64,000 nucleotides of DNA from Rhizobium sp. S152 (GCF_030380735.1 NZ_JAUDRZ010000002.1:434001-498000), one strand, 5' to 3'; shown: positions 53,085 to 61,863, counted from the stretch's first letter. The notes: a model not told the origin generated them from the letters alone. Program-made: numbers and translations.

Positions 53085-53867
53085 TCAGTGGTCGTCGGCG
53101 CCCTGAGAGCCTGCCCGGATCGCCGCCAGCACATCCTTTTGTAGTGCGATGAACTCCGCGGAAGCAATCATGTCCTGATTGCGCGGTCGCCCCAGACCGA
53201 CGTGGAAGGTGGTGTTGATCCGGCCTGGATTGATGCTCATGGCGATGATGCGATCCGAGAGATAGACGGCTTCCTCGACATCATGGGTTACGAAAAGCAC
53301 GGTCAGCCGGTGTTCTTCCCAGATCTGGGTCAGAAGCTCCTGCATCTGATGGCGCGTCAGCGCATCAAGAGCGCCGAACGGCTCGTCCATCAACAGCATC
53401 TTCGGCCGGTAGGAAAGTGCGCGGGCAATGGCCACACGCTGCTTCATGCCGCCGGACAGCTGCGACGGGAAGGCATCTGCAAAGCGATCGAGCTTCACGA
53501 GATTGATGTGATGGCGCGCAACCTCGCGACATTCGGCGCTGGAAAGCCCGGCGGCCTGAAGCGCGAACTCCACGTTCTGCAGCGCGGTCAGCCAGGGCAG
53601 CAGCGTATAGGACTGGAAGACGACGCCGCGGTCGAGGCCGGGCCCGACGATCGGTGCACCGTCGGTGAGTAGCACGCCGTTGTCGAAGCCCTGCAGCCCG
53701 GCGACGATCGAAAGCAGCGTGCTCTTGCCGCAACCGGAAGCGCCAACGAGGGATACGAACTCATTGTCTGCGAGTTCGATATCGATGTCGCTGAGCGCGT
53801 GTACCCGGTTCTTGGAGTTGCCGTACCACTTGTTCAGGGATTCGATCTTGAGTTTCGGCTCGCTCAT
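53085..53867 (-). CDS. Taurine/nitrate/sulfonate-type ABC ATP-binding protein
   Basis: The 260-residue ATPase has Walker A GASGCGKST at 42-50, the Q-loop VFQSYTLLPWLTALQNVEFA, LSGGMKQR at 137-144 and Walker B MLLMDEP at 157-163. FVTHDVEEAVYLSDR carries the switch His. LPWLTA after the Q-loop and GGMKQR are typical of SsuB/TauB/NrtD proteins rather than sugar ATPases. It starts one base before the permease stop and closes the three-gene importer. Confidence 0.91.
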   Translation of the reverse strand: MSEPKLKIESLNKWYGNSKNRVHALSDIDIELADNEFVSLVGASGCGKSTLLSIVAGLQGFDNGVLLTDGAPIVGPGLDRGVVFQSYTLLPWLTALQNVEFALQAAGLSSAECREVARHHINLVKLDRFADAFPSQLSGGMKQRVAIARALSYRPKMLLMDEPFGALDALTRHQMQELLTQIWEEHRLTVLFVTHDVEEAVYLSDRIIAMSINPGRINTTFHVGLGRPRNQDMIASAEFIALQKDVLAAIRAGSQGADDH

Positions 53868-53868
53868 T

Positions 53869-54729
53869 TCAATGTCTCGACGAATAGCGGAAGAATACGC
53901 GCTCCAAGGCCTTCATGGTCTGGTCTGTTAGAAGGCCGAGAAGACCGAGGAGAAGGATGTAGCCGATGATCGTCTGGGTCTGGAAATAGCGCTGCGACAC
54001 GACGATCCGGTATCCGAGACCCGAGGTCGCGGCGACCAGTTCGGCGAGCACGAGCCAAGTCCATGCCCAGCCGAGGCTGATGCGCAACGTGTCCCATATG
54101 CCGGGTAGGGAGGATGGCAGCACGATGCGGCGCAGGATTTTCGTTTCTGACAGGCCGAGCGTCCGGCCAAGACCGACGAAGTCCGGAGGAACACGCTTGA
54201 CGCTGTCCATGACCATCAGCACCTGCTGGAAGAAGGTGCCGATGAAGATGATGACGAATTTCTGGATGTCGCTGGTCCCGGCCCAGAGAATGGTGAGCGG
54301 CACGAAGGCCACGACCGGCATGTAGCGCACGAAGTCGACAAAGGGTTCAATCGCCGCTTCCCAGGTCTTGAAGCAGCCGATCATGATGCCGATCGGGATT
54401 GCCAGCGCCGAGGCGATGGCGAATCCGATCAGCATCCGGTAGATGCTGATCCCGGCATCGGCGAGCAAGGTGCCGTTTAGGGTCAGTTCGACCATCTTGT
54501 CCCAGACCGCGCCGGGGCTCGGCAGGAAGATGGGCTTGACCCAGCCGGTTGCTGTCGCCAGCCACCACACGAAGAACAGCAAAAGGAAAACGGTGAGCGC
54601 GATTGCGACATAGATGCGACCGTTCAGCGGATCACCGATGCGAAATGCGCTCGGCGGCCGCCCGACACCCGCGCGTGGCTGCGCGCGGGATCCCTTGTTG
54701 GATGAGTGCTGTCCTTCGGTGGCAGACAT
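53869..54729 (-). CDS. Taurine/nitrate/sulfonate-type ABC permease
   Basis: The 286-residue protein has a Gly/Arg/Ser-rich N-terminal tail of about 45 residues and about six membrane helices. Motifs include FLPSPGAVWDKMVEL, FIGTFFQQVLMVMDSV, the coupling loop GLGRTLGLSETKILRRIV followed by LPSSLPG, and LGWAWTWLVLAELVAATSGL. All are typical of SsuC/TauC. The ATG has AGGGA upstream; the frame extends further but only as a shadow of the binding-protein gene. Confidence 0.91.
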   Translation of the reverse strand: MSATEGQHSSNKGSRAQPRAGVGRPPSAFRIGDPLNGRIYVAIALTVFLLLFFVWWLATATGWVKPIFLPSPGAVWDKMVELTLNGTLLADAGISIYRMLIGFAIASALAIPIGIMIGCFKTWEAAIEPFVDFVRYMPVVAFVPLTILWAGTSDIQKFVIIFIGTFFQQVLMVMDSVKRVPPDFVGLGRTLGLSETKILRRIVLPSSLPGIWDTLRISLGWAWTWLVLAELVAATSGLGYRIVVSQRYFQTQTIIGYILLLGLLGLLTDQTMKALERVFFRYSSRH

Positions 54730-54749
54730 TCTATGTTCCCTAAGGCGGT

Positions 54750-55769
54750 TTACTTGTTCGCGGCGTCTACGAACGAGGCGTCGAGCATCTGCTCGATGGT
54801 TACGTCCTGCGTCAGGATGCCGGCGGTCTTGGCAGCCTTCTGCACGTCCACGAAGGTCTTGGTCTTGAAGTCGCCGGCAAAGGCCTTGTTGGCCTCCGCC
54901 GTCGTGTAATACTGGACGCCGTCGAACGCGGTCGCCAGATCCTCGGGCGAAGCGCCGACTGCCTTGGCAATGATGTCGCGGGCGTCCTTGGTGTTGGCCT
55001 TGTACTCGGCGACTGCCAGATCCCAAGCCTTGAGCATGGCAAGAACCTGACCGGGCTTGGACTTGAGAACGTCGTCACGCACTACGAAAACGTCGGAGAC
55101 GAGGCCCGGGTCTTCACCGGCGGCGAACAGCAGCTGGACGTTTTTGTCCTGGGCGCGGGCCGACGAGATGTAGGGTTCGTAGGTCACGGCAACGGGAACG
55201 CGACCGGCGATCAGCGCCGAGCCGGCGTCTGCGGCGGGCATCGGAACCTTGGTGATGTCGTCGATCGTCATTCCATGGCTTGCAAGCGCGTAGTTCAGCA
55301 GGATGTCGCTGGTCGTGCCTTCTTCATAGGCGACGTTCTTGCCCTTCAGGTCCGCGACGCTCTTGATGTCGCTGCCGGCGATGATCGCATCGGCCGAGAG
55401 GCTGAAATCGAGGAGGGAAACGATCTTGACCGGCAGGCCGGCGGCGACCATGGCCATGGCCGTATGGGTCGCGATGTTGGCGCCATCGAGCTGGCCGCTG
55501 GCGAGCGCCGCGTTCAGGTCCTTGTCTTCGGTGAAGTTGACCAGTTCCACGTCATCGAGCTTCGCGGCCTTGAAGAGGTCCTTCGCGGCGGCAACGTGCC
55601 ACTGACCGTAACCGAGCCAGGGCTCGATACCAATCTTGAAAGTACCCGCTTCCGGCTGGGTGGGAATGCTGTCGGCAGCATTTGCCGGAATCGCATGGGC
55701 AAGCGCGCCAATCAGGCCAATGGCGATGGCTGCGCGGGAGATTTTGCTCTTGAACGATGAGTATGTCAT
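54750..55769 (-). CDS. Taurine/nitrate/sulfonate-type ABC binding protein
   Basis: The 339-residue protein has a signal peptide (ISRAAIAIGLIGALAHAIPA, cut near ANAADS). The SsuA/TauA/NrtA-type fold shows FKIGIEPWLGYGQWHVAAAK, LASGQLDGANIATHTAMA, IKSVADLKGKNVAYEEGTTS and AVTYEPYISSA. The class binds sulfonates, taurine, nitrate, pyrimidines or related small anions. Two kinds of neighbour (HpsN-like enzymes, dimethylformamidase-like protein) hint at an organosulfonate or an amide. A 217-base gap upstream suggests its own promoter. Confidence 0.88.
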   Translation of the reverse strand: MTYSSFKSKISRAAIAIGLIGALAHAIPANAADSIPTQPEAGTFKIGIEPWLGYGQWHVAAAKDLFKAAKLDDVELVNFTEDKDLNAALASGQLDGANIATHTAMAMVAAGLPVKIVSLLDFSLSADAIIAGSDIKSVADLKGKNVAYEEGTTSDILLNYALASHGMTIDDITKVPMPAADAGSALIAGRVPVAVTYEPYISSARAQDKNVQLLFAAGEDPGLVSDVFVVRDDVLKSKPGQVLAMLKAWDLAVAEYKANTKDARDIIAKAVGASPEDLATAFDGVQYYTTAEANKAFAGDFKTKTFVDVQKAAKTAGILTQDVTIEQMLDASFVDAANK

Positions 55770-55986
55770 GGAAACCCCTTTTCTGACGTTTAACGTTGGC
55801 TGGACTGCGTGAGCAGCAACTTCATTCGCGTCTTTTTATTGCGTCCGGGCATGAAGATGGTTTCCCGGGCGCGTGTTTCTAATGCGGTATTTTCCCTAGA
55901 TGTTGCAAACCTTTAATGCTGTGTCCGCAACAAAATTATCATCCCAAATCATTCTGATCTCATCTGTGACACCGAAGGCGCCCGTC

Positions 55987-57279
55987 TCAGTTTTGCTCCG
56001 GATCGATCATATCGAAGAAGCGGGTCATCACATCATCCCCCGTGACAGGCTCGCTGCCCGTCATGACGGCGACGGAGAAACCGATCAGCGATGAAGTGGG
56101 GTTGTGGGTGGTGGCGCCGGCGCGCAGGTTCATGACGAGTGTCGGGCATAGAAACAGCCCAAGCCGCACCACCTCCCGCCAATCGGCGGGAAGCATGTCT
56201 CTGGCCTTCAGTTCCTGCAGAAGGGGACGCCACATGGCCGTGGCTTTCACGCCGAGCAGCGCTTCGCGAACAGGGCTCAGGTGCCAATCGAAGTCGGCGA
56301 ACAGCTTCCCGTCCTCATACCGCGCTGCCGCCTTGTATTTCGCCTGCGCGACAGCGGGGTCGTAAAGCCAGAAAGGGTGGGCGAGGATGTTGTGGAACGT
56401 CGTCTTCACTTCGGCGAGCAGCGTCGGGATATGTTCGCCGGCAAAGGCGGGATCGAAGAACGAAAGTTCTGCCCGTTCGCCGTCACTCGAGTACCAGACG
56501 TTGGCATTGTGGGCATCGCCATGGGCGGTGACGCCGCCGGCATCGGCAAGCTGCGGCGGCGCCAGGCGGCGATATGCGGCATCGAACAGTTCGCCGATGG
56601 TGCGCTCATATTCAACGCCGCCGACCACGAAACGCGCCGAGGACAACTCCCCCCAGGACAATTTCGCACCGGGAAATTCGAAGTCCTTGCCCACGTAAAA
56701 GCTCGCGAACCGGCCACCGGGATAGACGGCTTCCGGCGGCGTGATCAACCGATCGTGAAAGAGGCGGTGCACGGGTTCGCCGGCGACCTGCTCGGCCGTT
56801 ACCGGATGCAGCGTATTCAGATAGACCTTGAGAACGGTCTCATTCAACCGCTTCTCGGCCGCTACCGCTTCGTCGGCGGCGTGGTCGTCGTGCGCCATAT
56901 CCAGCGCGCGCAACACATCGGAGAAACGCGGGTCCGACCGCCGTTTGTAGACGAGAATCTGCTCGCCTGGCAGCGTCGACATCATCAGCGGCTGGTCGAC
57001 GGGGAGGCCAGCGCGGGCAATGATGTCGGCGCGGTAATACTCACCGCTCATCGCCTCTTCGCCTTCTTCCTGATGAAACTTGAAGAAGTATTTGTTATCG
57101 TTGGCTTCGAAGAATCCGTTCAGCGAATTCAAACTGTATTGGTCGTAGTTGATCGTGACGTTCTCGGCAGCGACTTGGAAAAGGTCATGGAGAAGTCCGG
57201 CAAGCAGAGTTTCGGCAACCCCGTCGCGCTTCTTCGCGTGATCCCGGATTGTCGCTGTTCTGCTGGCATTATCTGTCAT
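55987..57279 (-). CDS. APH-fold phosphotransferase-like protein, function unknown
   Basis: The 430-residue protein has the aminoglycoside-phosphotransferase/choline-kinase fold: a nucleotide-site lysine K67 in KYFFKFHQEEG, the catalytic loop HGDAHNANVWY at 253-263 and the metal Asp in FFDPAFAGEH at 274-283. The N-lobe is unusual, with a long insertion (about 100-195). Relatives include kinases for homoserine, hydroxylysine and small alcohols. It lies 82 bases after the zinc dehydrogenase and before the importer, so it may phosphorylate the imported compound or a product. Active-site residues appear intact, so it is likely a real kinase; its substrate cannot be named. Confidence 0.75.
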   Translation of the reverse strand: MTDNASRTATIRDHAKKRDGVAETLLAGLLHDLFQVAAENVTINYDQYSLNSLNGFFEANDNKYFFKFHQEEGEEAMSGEYYRADIIARAGLPVDQPLMMSTLPGEQILVYKRRSDPRFSDVLRALDMAHDDHAADEAVAAEKRLNETVLKVYLNTLHPVTAEQVAGEPVHRLFHDRLITPPEAVYPGGRFASFYVGKDFEFPGAKLSWGELSSARFVVGGVEYERTIGELFDAAYRRLAPPQLADAGGVTAHGDAHNANVWYSSDGERAELSFFDPAFAGEHIPTLLAEVKTTFHNILAHPFWLYDPAVAQAKYKAAARYEDGKLFADFDWHLSPVREALLGVKATAMWRPLLQELKARDMLPADWREVVRLGLFLCPTLVMNLRAGATTHNPTSSLIGFSVAVMTGSEPVTGDDVMTRFFDMIDPEQN

Positions 57280-57361
57280 GTGGTCTGCTCTTCGATATGT
57301 ATGCGTGGTCAGTTGTTATTAAACAGCCCGCCAGACGGCGCCGAGACGTTGCTGCATATGA

Positions 57362-58375
57362 CTAATCCCTAATCCGAATGATGGTCTTCAGGTTGTCCGT
57401 CTGTCCATCGAGCAGTCGGCGATAAGCGGCGGGGACTTCGTCGAGGGACGACAGCACTTCGCTGAATTTCAAAAGCTCGTCCTGCAACTGCGGCAGAAGC
57501 GAAACGGCTTCCACAAGCTCGTCTTCATAGGCATGACAGCCGAGAAGCGCGATCTCGCGTTCCACCAGAATGTTGGGATCGAGATCCAGGCGTCCATGGC
57601 TGATGCCGACCAGCGCCAGCGCTCCGCCGCCCGAAAGCAGCTCCAGCGCCTGGCCGACGGCCTTAATGCTGCCGGTCGCATCGAGCGCGTAGCGCAGCCG
57701 TGCCCCGCCTAGCTTGGCGGCGATATCCTCGGCCGTCAGTTCCGCGACGGTGCCACTGCAGATCTCCGCGACCATGCGGGCTCGCTCGCCCTTCAGGTCG
57801 GAAAACAGAAGCTGTCCATCGTGAAGCTTCGAAAGCAGAAGGCCACTTAGCCCGCCGATCGTGCCGCAACCGACCAAAAGTACCGGTTCACCCGCGGGCA
57901 CGCGGAGACGCCGGACTGCGTGCAAGGCCACCGCCAGCGGCTCGGCCATCGCCGCGACACGCGGGTCAAGCGATGGCTCGTGGCGGATGATCAGCCTTGC
58001 GGGAAGCTGTACCTCCTCCGCAAAGCCACCGTCGCAAACTTCGCCCACAAAGCCGAGGCGTTCGCACACATTGGTCCTGCCGGACGCGCAGGCACTGCAT
58101 TCGCCGCAATAGAAGCGGGAATCCGCCGCAACGGTATCCCCCACAGTGAAGCCTGCTACGCCATGTCCGACCGCCGAGATGCGGCCGCAGAATTCGTGGC
58201 CTGCCGTCGACGGGCGTCTCGATATCCATTGACCGGTGCGGAAATTGTGGAGATCCGAACCACAGATGCCGGCCGCCCGCACGTCGATATTGACGTAGCC
58301 CGGCGGCGGCGGCTGAAGTCCGTCGACCTCCTCCAGCCGCAAATCCATGGCATCGTAAAGACGCACCGCCTTCAT
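57362..58375 (-). CDS. Zinc-dependent medium-chain alcohol dehydrogenase
   Basis: The 337-residue protein has catalytic-zinc residues C38 in GICGSDLHNFR and H60/E61 in AGHEFCG. The structural-zinc Cys are at 90, 93, 96 and 104, and the NAD site VGCGTIGG is at 168-175. The pattern is that of sorbitol/threonine-type dehydrogenases, which oxidise a secondary alcohol to a ketone. It starts three bases after the HisD-like gene, which makes joint function likely. In the known dihydroxypropanesulfonate cluster a similar enzyme is one of two 2-dehydrogenases that interconvert the substrate's enantiomers. Confidence 0.88.
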   Translation of the reverse strand: MKAVRLYDAMDLRLEEVDGLQPPPPGYVNIDVRAAGICGSDLHNFRTGQWISRRPSTAGHEFCGRISAVGHGVAGFTVGDTVAADSRFYCGECSACASGRTNVCERLGFVGEVCDGGFAEEVQLPARLIIRHEPSLDPRVAAMAEPLAVALHAVRRLRVPAGEPVLLVGCGTIGGLSGLLLSKLHDGQLLFSDLKGERARMVAEICSGTVAELTAEDIAAKLGGARLRYALDATGSIKAVGQALELLSGGGALALVGISHGRLDLDPNILVEREIALLGCHAYEDELVEAVSLLPQLQDELLKFSEVLSSLDEVPAAYRRLLDGQTDNLKTIIRIRD

Positions 58376-58378
58376 CGT

Positions 58379-59707
58379 TCAGCCCTTAGGCTTGAGGTAA
58401 GCATCGCGGACCGGCGATACCGCGTTGGCATGCGAGGAGAAGCCTTCGTATATGGCGAGCTTATGCGCATTTTCGGCGAAAAGCGGGTAGGCGGGAGCGG
58501 TGACGTAACCGATCGAACTGCGCTTGACGAAATCGGTGACCGAAAGCGGACCGAATGTGCGCGCCCAGCGGCTGGTCGGCAGCACGGCATTCGGGCCGAG
58601 GCAGAAGTTGCCGATGCTGACGGGCGTATACGGTCCCATGAGGATTTCCGCGGCCTCCGTGATCTGGCCAAGATGCGAGAACGGATCAGTGGACAGGATT
58701 TCCAGATGCTCCGGCGCATAGGCATTGACGAAGTCGTAGCTCTCCTGGATCGACGAGGTCAGCACAACGCCGCCGCACTTGCCCGAGAGCACGGTGCTCG
58801 AGAAATCGACGCGTTGCGCCGTCATCCGCGCCCAATGCTCGGGCAGGGCGGCAAGCGCTTCTTCCGCCACGCGGCGGCTGTGCGTGACGAGATAGGCCGA
58901 TGAATCGGGGCCGTGTTCGGCTTCGATCAGCAGATCGAGCGCGGCAAGACCGCCGTGAACAGTATCGTCCGCGAAGATCATCGCTTCGGACGGGCCGGCT
59001 GGAAGACCGGTGTCGATGACGCCGGCCAGGATGCGCTTGGCGGCAACGACCCACGGGCTGCCGGGTCCGACGATCTTCAGCGCCGGCTTGATGGTTTCCG
59101 TACCATAGGCAACGGCCGCCACGGCCTGCGCGCCGCCAACCTTGTAGACGGTCTCGACGCCCGCGAGACGCGCTGCGACCAGTGTTGCTGCATCCACGCT
59201 GCCATCTGGCGCCGGCGGCGTGACGATCGCGAGATGCGGGACGCCTGCGACGACGGCAGGCACGGAGGTCATCATGGTCACGGAAGGGAAGGAGCCCTTG
59301 CCGCGCGGGACATAAAGCGCCACCGACTGGATCGGCGTGAAACGGTCGCCGGCGAAGGCGCCCGGACGGACCTCCTTCAGCCACATGGCTTCCGGCTTCT
59401 GCTCCTCATGGAAGACGCGGATGTTTTCGATGCCGAACTTGATGGCGTCGATGACATCGGTGCTGACCAGACCGAAGGCCGCGTCAAACTCGGCTTCCGT
59501 TACCTTGATGGTGGCTTCCGAAATGTCCGCCTTGTCGAGTTCGCGTCCGAAACGCGCAACGGCGCGATCGCCCTCGGTACGCACCGCCTCGAGGATCGGC
59601 TTGACCTTGTCCATGAAGCTCGAAATGTCGTTTTCCGAGCGGCGCAAAAGCGCAGCTTTTCCGTCCGCGGAAAGCTTCGAATATTCGTAGAAGGACACGT
59701 CCGTCAT
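58379..59707 (-). CDS. hpsN: HisD-family dehydrogenase, probably sulfopropanediol 3-dehydrogenase (HpsN-like)
   Basis: The 442-residue protein has the histidinol-dehydrogenase fold with YVPRGKGSFPS, the NAD region VGGAQAVAAVAYGTE, AGPSEAMI and the catalytic Glu-His pair E333/H334 in APEHLE. Residues that hold histidinol and zinc in HisD are changed: Q259 is E262, D360 is N367, H367 is A374 and the Lys after H419 is Ala (H426 itself is kept). It is therefore not a biosynthetic HisD. HpsN, a known HisD relative, oxidises 2,3-dihydroxypropane-1-sulfonate to sulfolactate in two NAD steps. A zinc alcohol dehydrogenase, an SDR and a sulfonate-type importer adjoin. The ATG has AAGGGA upstream. Confidence 0.75.
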   Translation of the reverse strand: MTDVSFYEYSKLSADGKAALLRRSENDISSFMDKVKPILEAVRTEGDRAVARFGRELDKADISEATIKVTEAEFDAAFGLVSTDVIDAIKFGIENIRVFHEEQKPEAMWLKEVRPGAFAGDRFTPIQSVALYVPRGKGSFPSVTMMTSVPAVVAGVPHLAIVTPPAPDGSVDAATLVAARLAGVETVYKVGGAQAVAAVAYGTETIKPALKIVGPGSPWVVAAKRILAGVIDTGLPAGPSEAMIFADDTVHGGLAALDLLIEAEHGPDSSAYLVTHSRRVAEEALAALPEHWARMTAQRVDFSSTVLSGKCGGVVLTSSIQESYDFVNAYAPEHLEILSTDPFSHLGQITEAAEILMGPYTPVSIGNFCLGPNAVLPTSRWARTFGPLSVTDFVKRSSIGYVTAPAYPLFAENAHKLAIYEGFSSHANAVSPVRDAYLKPKG

Positions 59708-59953
59708 TTCACATTCCCTTTGTGAGGCCGTCGGCGCGGCGGAATGGCAGGCACGCGACAGCAGTCGCTCAGGCTCATAGCCCAAGCGGCGACAGTATTG
59801 AAATAGGTTTCCCGTTTGCCCGTGCATATGCATTCGAGCATCACCGGCGGAAACCCCGGTATTTCATCGTGTATTCGAGATCAGGATGTCGCAAGCCAGC
59901 CCACGGCCGAAAGCCTAAGGCCTTCTAGTTCCACTCTTATTTCTTGTCTTTAA

Positions 59954-59965
59954 ATGTATATACAT
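59954..59965. promoter_or_regulatory. Palindrome ATGTATATACAT upstream of the HpsN-like gene
   Basis: A perfect 12-base palindrome resembling GntR-family operators lies in the 305-base gap between the SDR and the HpsN-like gene, about 250 bases before the latter's start. A second, 10-base palindrome TGCATATGCA is at 59823-59832. The gap holds no other feature I can support. The cognate regulator is not in the window. Confidence 0.35.
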
Positions 59966-60012
59966 GTCCGGGCGCGCGGCATCAAATGCTTTTTGCCGCG
60001 CCTGCCTCTTTT

Positions 60013-60780
60013 TTATATCGAGGCCAAAAAACCGCCATCCACAGGCAGGCAATGGCCGGTAATGTAAGCGGCGGCATCACTGACAAGGAAGACCACCGCA
60101 CCGCCGATATCGGAATTATCTCCAAATCGGCGCTGCGGAATCTTGTCGAGCATGCGTGTCTGCCAACTGGTGTCCTCGTAGAAGACCTCGGTCATCGCCG
60201 TACGGAAATATCCCGGCGCAACGGCGTTGACGCGTATGCCCGAAGCAGCCCATTCAGCTGCAAGGGCTCTCGTCATGCCGAGCAGTCCCGATTTCGATGA
60301 TCCATAAGGTACGGCCGTGGGGATGCCGACAAAAGAGGTGAGCGAGCAGAGGTTCACGATGTTTCCACCTTGAGGCTGCTTGGACATGCGGCGTGCCGCT
60401 GCCCGTGCCCAGAAAAAGGCGCCCTTCAGGTTCGTATCGATGATACGGTCCCACAGTTCCTCATTGACGTCGAGCGAAGGGGAGACTTGTTCGATGCCCG
60501 CATTGTTGACGAGAATATTAATGCGACCAGCAAAAGCTTCGAACTGATCAAGTACGCGTTCGATGGACGGCACATCGTTCACGTCTTGAGATGCGACGGC
60601 ACACTTTCGTCCACGTGCCTCAATCAGCGCTCGCGTCTCCGCCAGCGAATGTTCGTCGCGCGCCGTGACGCACACATCGGCTCCGGCATCGGCCAGAGCC
60701 AGAGCAATCGCCTGACCGAGCCCGCGGCTCGCGCCAGTGACAACCGCGATCCGCCCTTCGAGACTGAATATATTTCCCAT
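60013..60780 (-). CDS. Short-chain dehydrogenase/reductase
   Basis: A classical SDR of 255 residues: cofactor site TGASRGLG at 15-22, NNAG at 92-95, the catalytic Ser 146, Tyr 159 and Lys 163 in YGSSK, and PGYFRT after the active site. The C-terminus CLPVDGGFLASI is usual. D/R residues after the second strand (TARDEHS) suggest NADP(H) or mixed preference. It is upstream of the HpsN-like operon by 305 bases, on the same strand. In known hpsNOP sets an SDR is the second 2-dehydrogenase. Its substrate is otherwise open. Confidence 0.88.
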   Translation of the reverse strand: MGNIFSLEGRIAVVTGASRGLGQAIALALADAGADVCVTARDEHSLAETRALIEARGRKCAVASQDVNDVPSIERVLDQFEAFAGRINILVNNAGIEQVSPSLDVNEELWDRIIDTNLKGAFFWARAAARRMSKQPQGGNIVNLCSLTSFVGIPTAVPYGSSKSGLLGMTRALAAEWAASGIRVNAVAPGYFRTAMTEVFYEDTSWQTRMLDKIPQRRFGDNSDIGGAVVFLVSDAAAYITGHCLPVDGGFLASI

Positions 60781-61020
60781 TCGTCCACTTCCTAAGTCTC
60801 ACAAATTGGCTCGCATTTTATGGCTATACATCATGGTGATGCGCAAGCCGCGCCAACTAATAGCGAGAGATATTCCGCTCACTTTTGCTACCATGTGCCA
60901 CGCTGTCTCTTATCGAGCCCTATCGGCGCGCCATATCTTCTGTCGCTGATGCGACGAGGCAACCGATGAATGTTCGACGAGGTTCAGCGTCGACCCCAGT
61001 CGCCGAGCACGCCCTGACGC

Positions 61021-61299
61021 TCAATATTCACCCCGTTTCCGCCGGATCTCGTGCAGCATCCTCAGATTCTCACGTGCTTGCCGAGCGTTTACACGCGCCT
61101 TTTCCATGTTGAGGAGCCGTTCGCGGTCCCGATAGTACTGGTCAAGGTCCGCGCAGGCCCCGTTGCCTCCGTTGAAACATCTATGGTGATCTCTGTAGGG
61201 CTCCCCTGCGTCGGCGGTGCAACCCGCAAGGATCATGGCGCCGAGGCCGCTCCCTGCCAACATCACGACCGTCAGGAGGGGTGTACGGAATTCCTTCAT
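61021..61299 (-). CDS. Small lipoprotein, hypothetical
   Basis: The 92-residue protein has a lipoprotein signal: hydrophobic TVVMLAGSGLGAMI then LAGC, so Cys 27 is the likely lipidation site. The mature part has two more Cys (in HRCFNGGNGACADL) and a basic, helical C-terminus of about 45 residues with many Arg, Glu and Asn. No family recognised. It stands alone in front of an EF-hand gene on the same strand. Confidence 0.7.
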   Translation of the reverse strand: MKEFRTPLLTVVMLAGSGLGAMILAGCTADAGEPYRDHHRCFNGGNGACADLDQYYRDRERLLNMEKARVNARQARENLRMLHEIRRKRGEY

Positions 61300-61418
61300 C
61301 TTTTGAACATCCTATGGTTTTTGCCGCGGTCCCGGCCTGCGGAGTGCTTCAGCCGGCATATATGCCGGCCTCGTCCGATACGTCTTGCGCGGGGATTGCT
61401 ACCCGGCGGCGCGGTACG

Positions 61419-61829
61419 CTAGTCTTGACCTTCATCCTCCTGCGCGGCTTTCATCGCCAGGGCGAGCTCCTGCTTCGAGACAAAGCCGTCCTTGTCGGCA
61501 TCGACCTCATCGAAACCGGCTGCGAACGCCTTGTTCTCGGCGGCTTCCGCCTTGCTGATCTTGCCATCCTTGTCGATATCCAGCGTATCGAAGGTCTGAT
61601 TGAAGATCTTGACCTGCTGGGCGATGGTCTTTTCAGTGAATGCGCCGAATTCCTCGCGCGAGATAGATCCGTCGCTGTTTGCATCGATCTTGGTGAACGT
61701 CGCGTCGATTTCCCGCTTGATGGCATCCTGCGATGCTTTCGGATCTTCCGGTGGCACGGTTGTCTGTGCCTGCGCCAGGCCGGTGAAGAGAAGGCTCGCC
61801 ATGGCGATTGCGGCGGTTTTCATAGTCAT
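61419..61829 (-). CDS. Exported EF-hand calcium-binding protein
   Basis: The 136-residue protein has a signal peptide ending near QAQTT. Three canonical EF-hand loops follow: DANSDGSISREE at 49-60, DIDKDGKISKAE at 84-95 and DADKDGFVSKQE at 110-121, all with the Asp/Asn ligands and final Glu intact. Such small periplasmic calmodulin-like proteins are common in Rhizobiales, with roles in calcium buffering or signalling that are not defined. The ATG with AGGAG 5 bases upstream was chosen; the next in-frame Met two codons later is an alternative. Confidence 0.85.
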   Translation of the reverse strand: MTMKTAAIAMASLLFTGLAQAQTTVPPEDPKASQDAIKREIDATFTKIDANSDGSISREEFGAFTEKTIAQQVKIFNQTFDTLDIDKDGKISKAEAAENKAFAAGFDEVDADKDGFVSKQELALAMKAAQEDEGQD

Positions 61830-61863
61830 GATTGCTCCTGTCATCATCATCTGTTCGGTTCGG

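Noticed and set aside
53085..55026. Upstream extension of the sulfonate-type permease frame into the binding-protein gene
   Set aside because: The extra codons are a shadow of the binding-protein gene. A proper ATG with a ribosome site exists at 54729.
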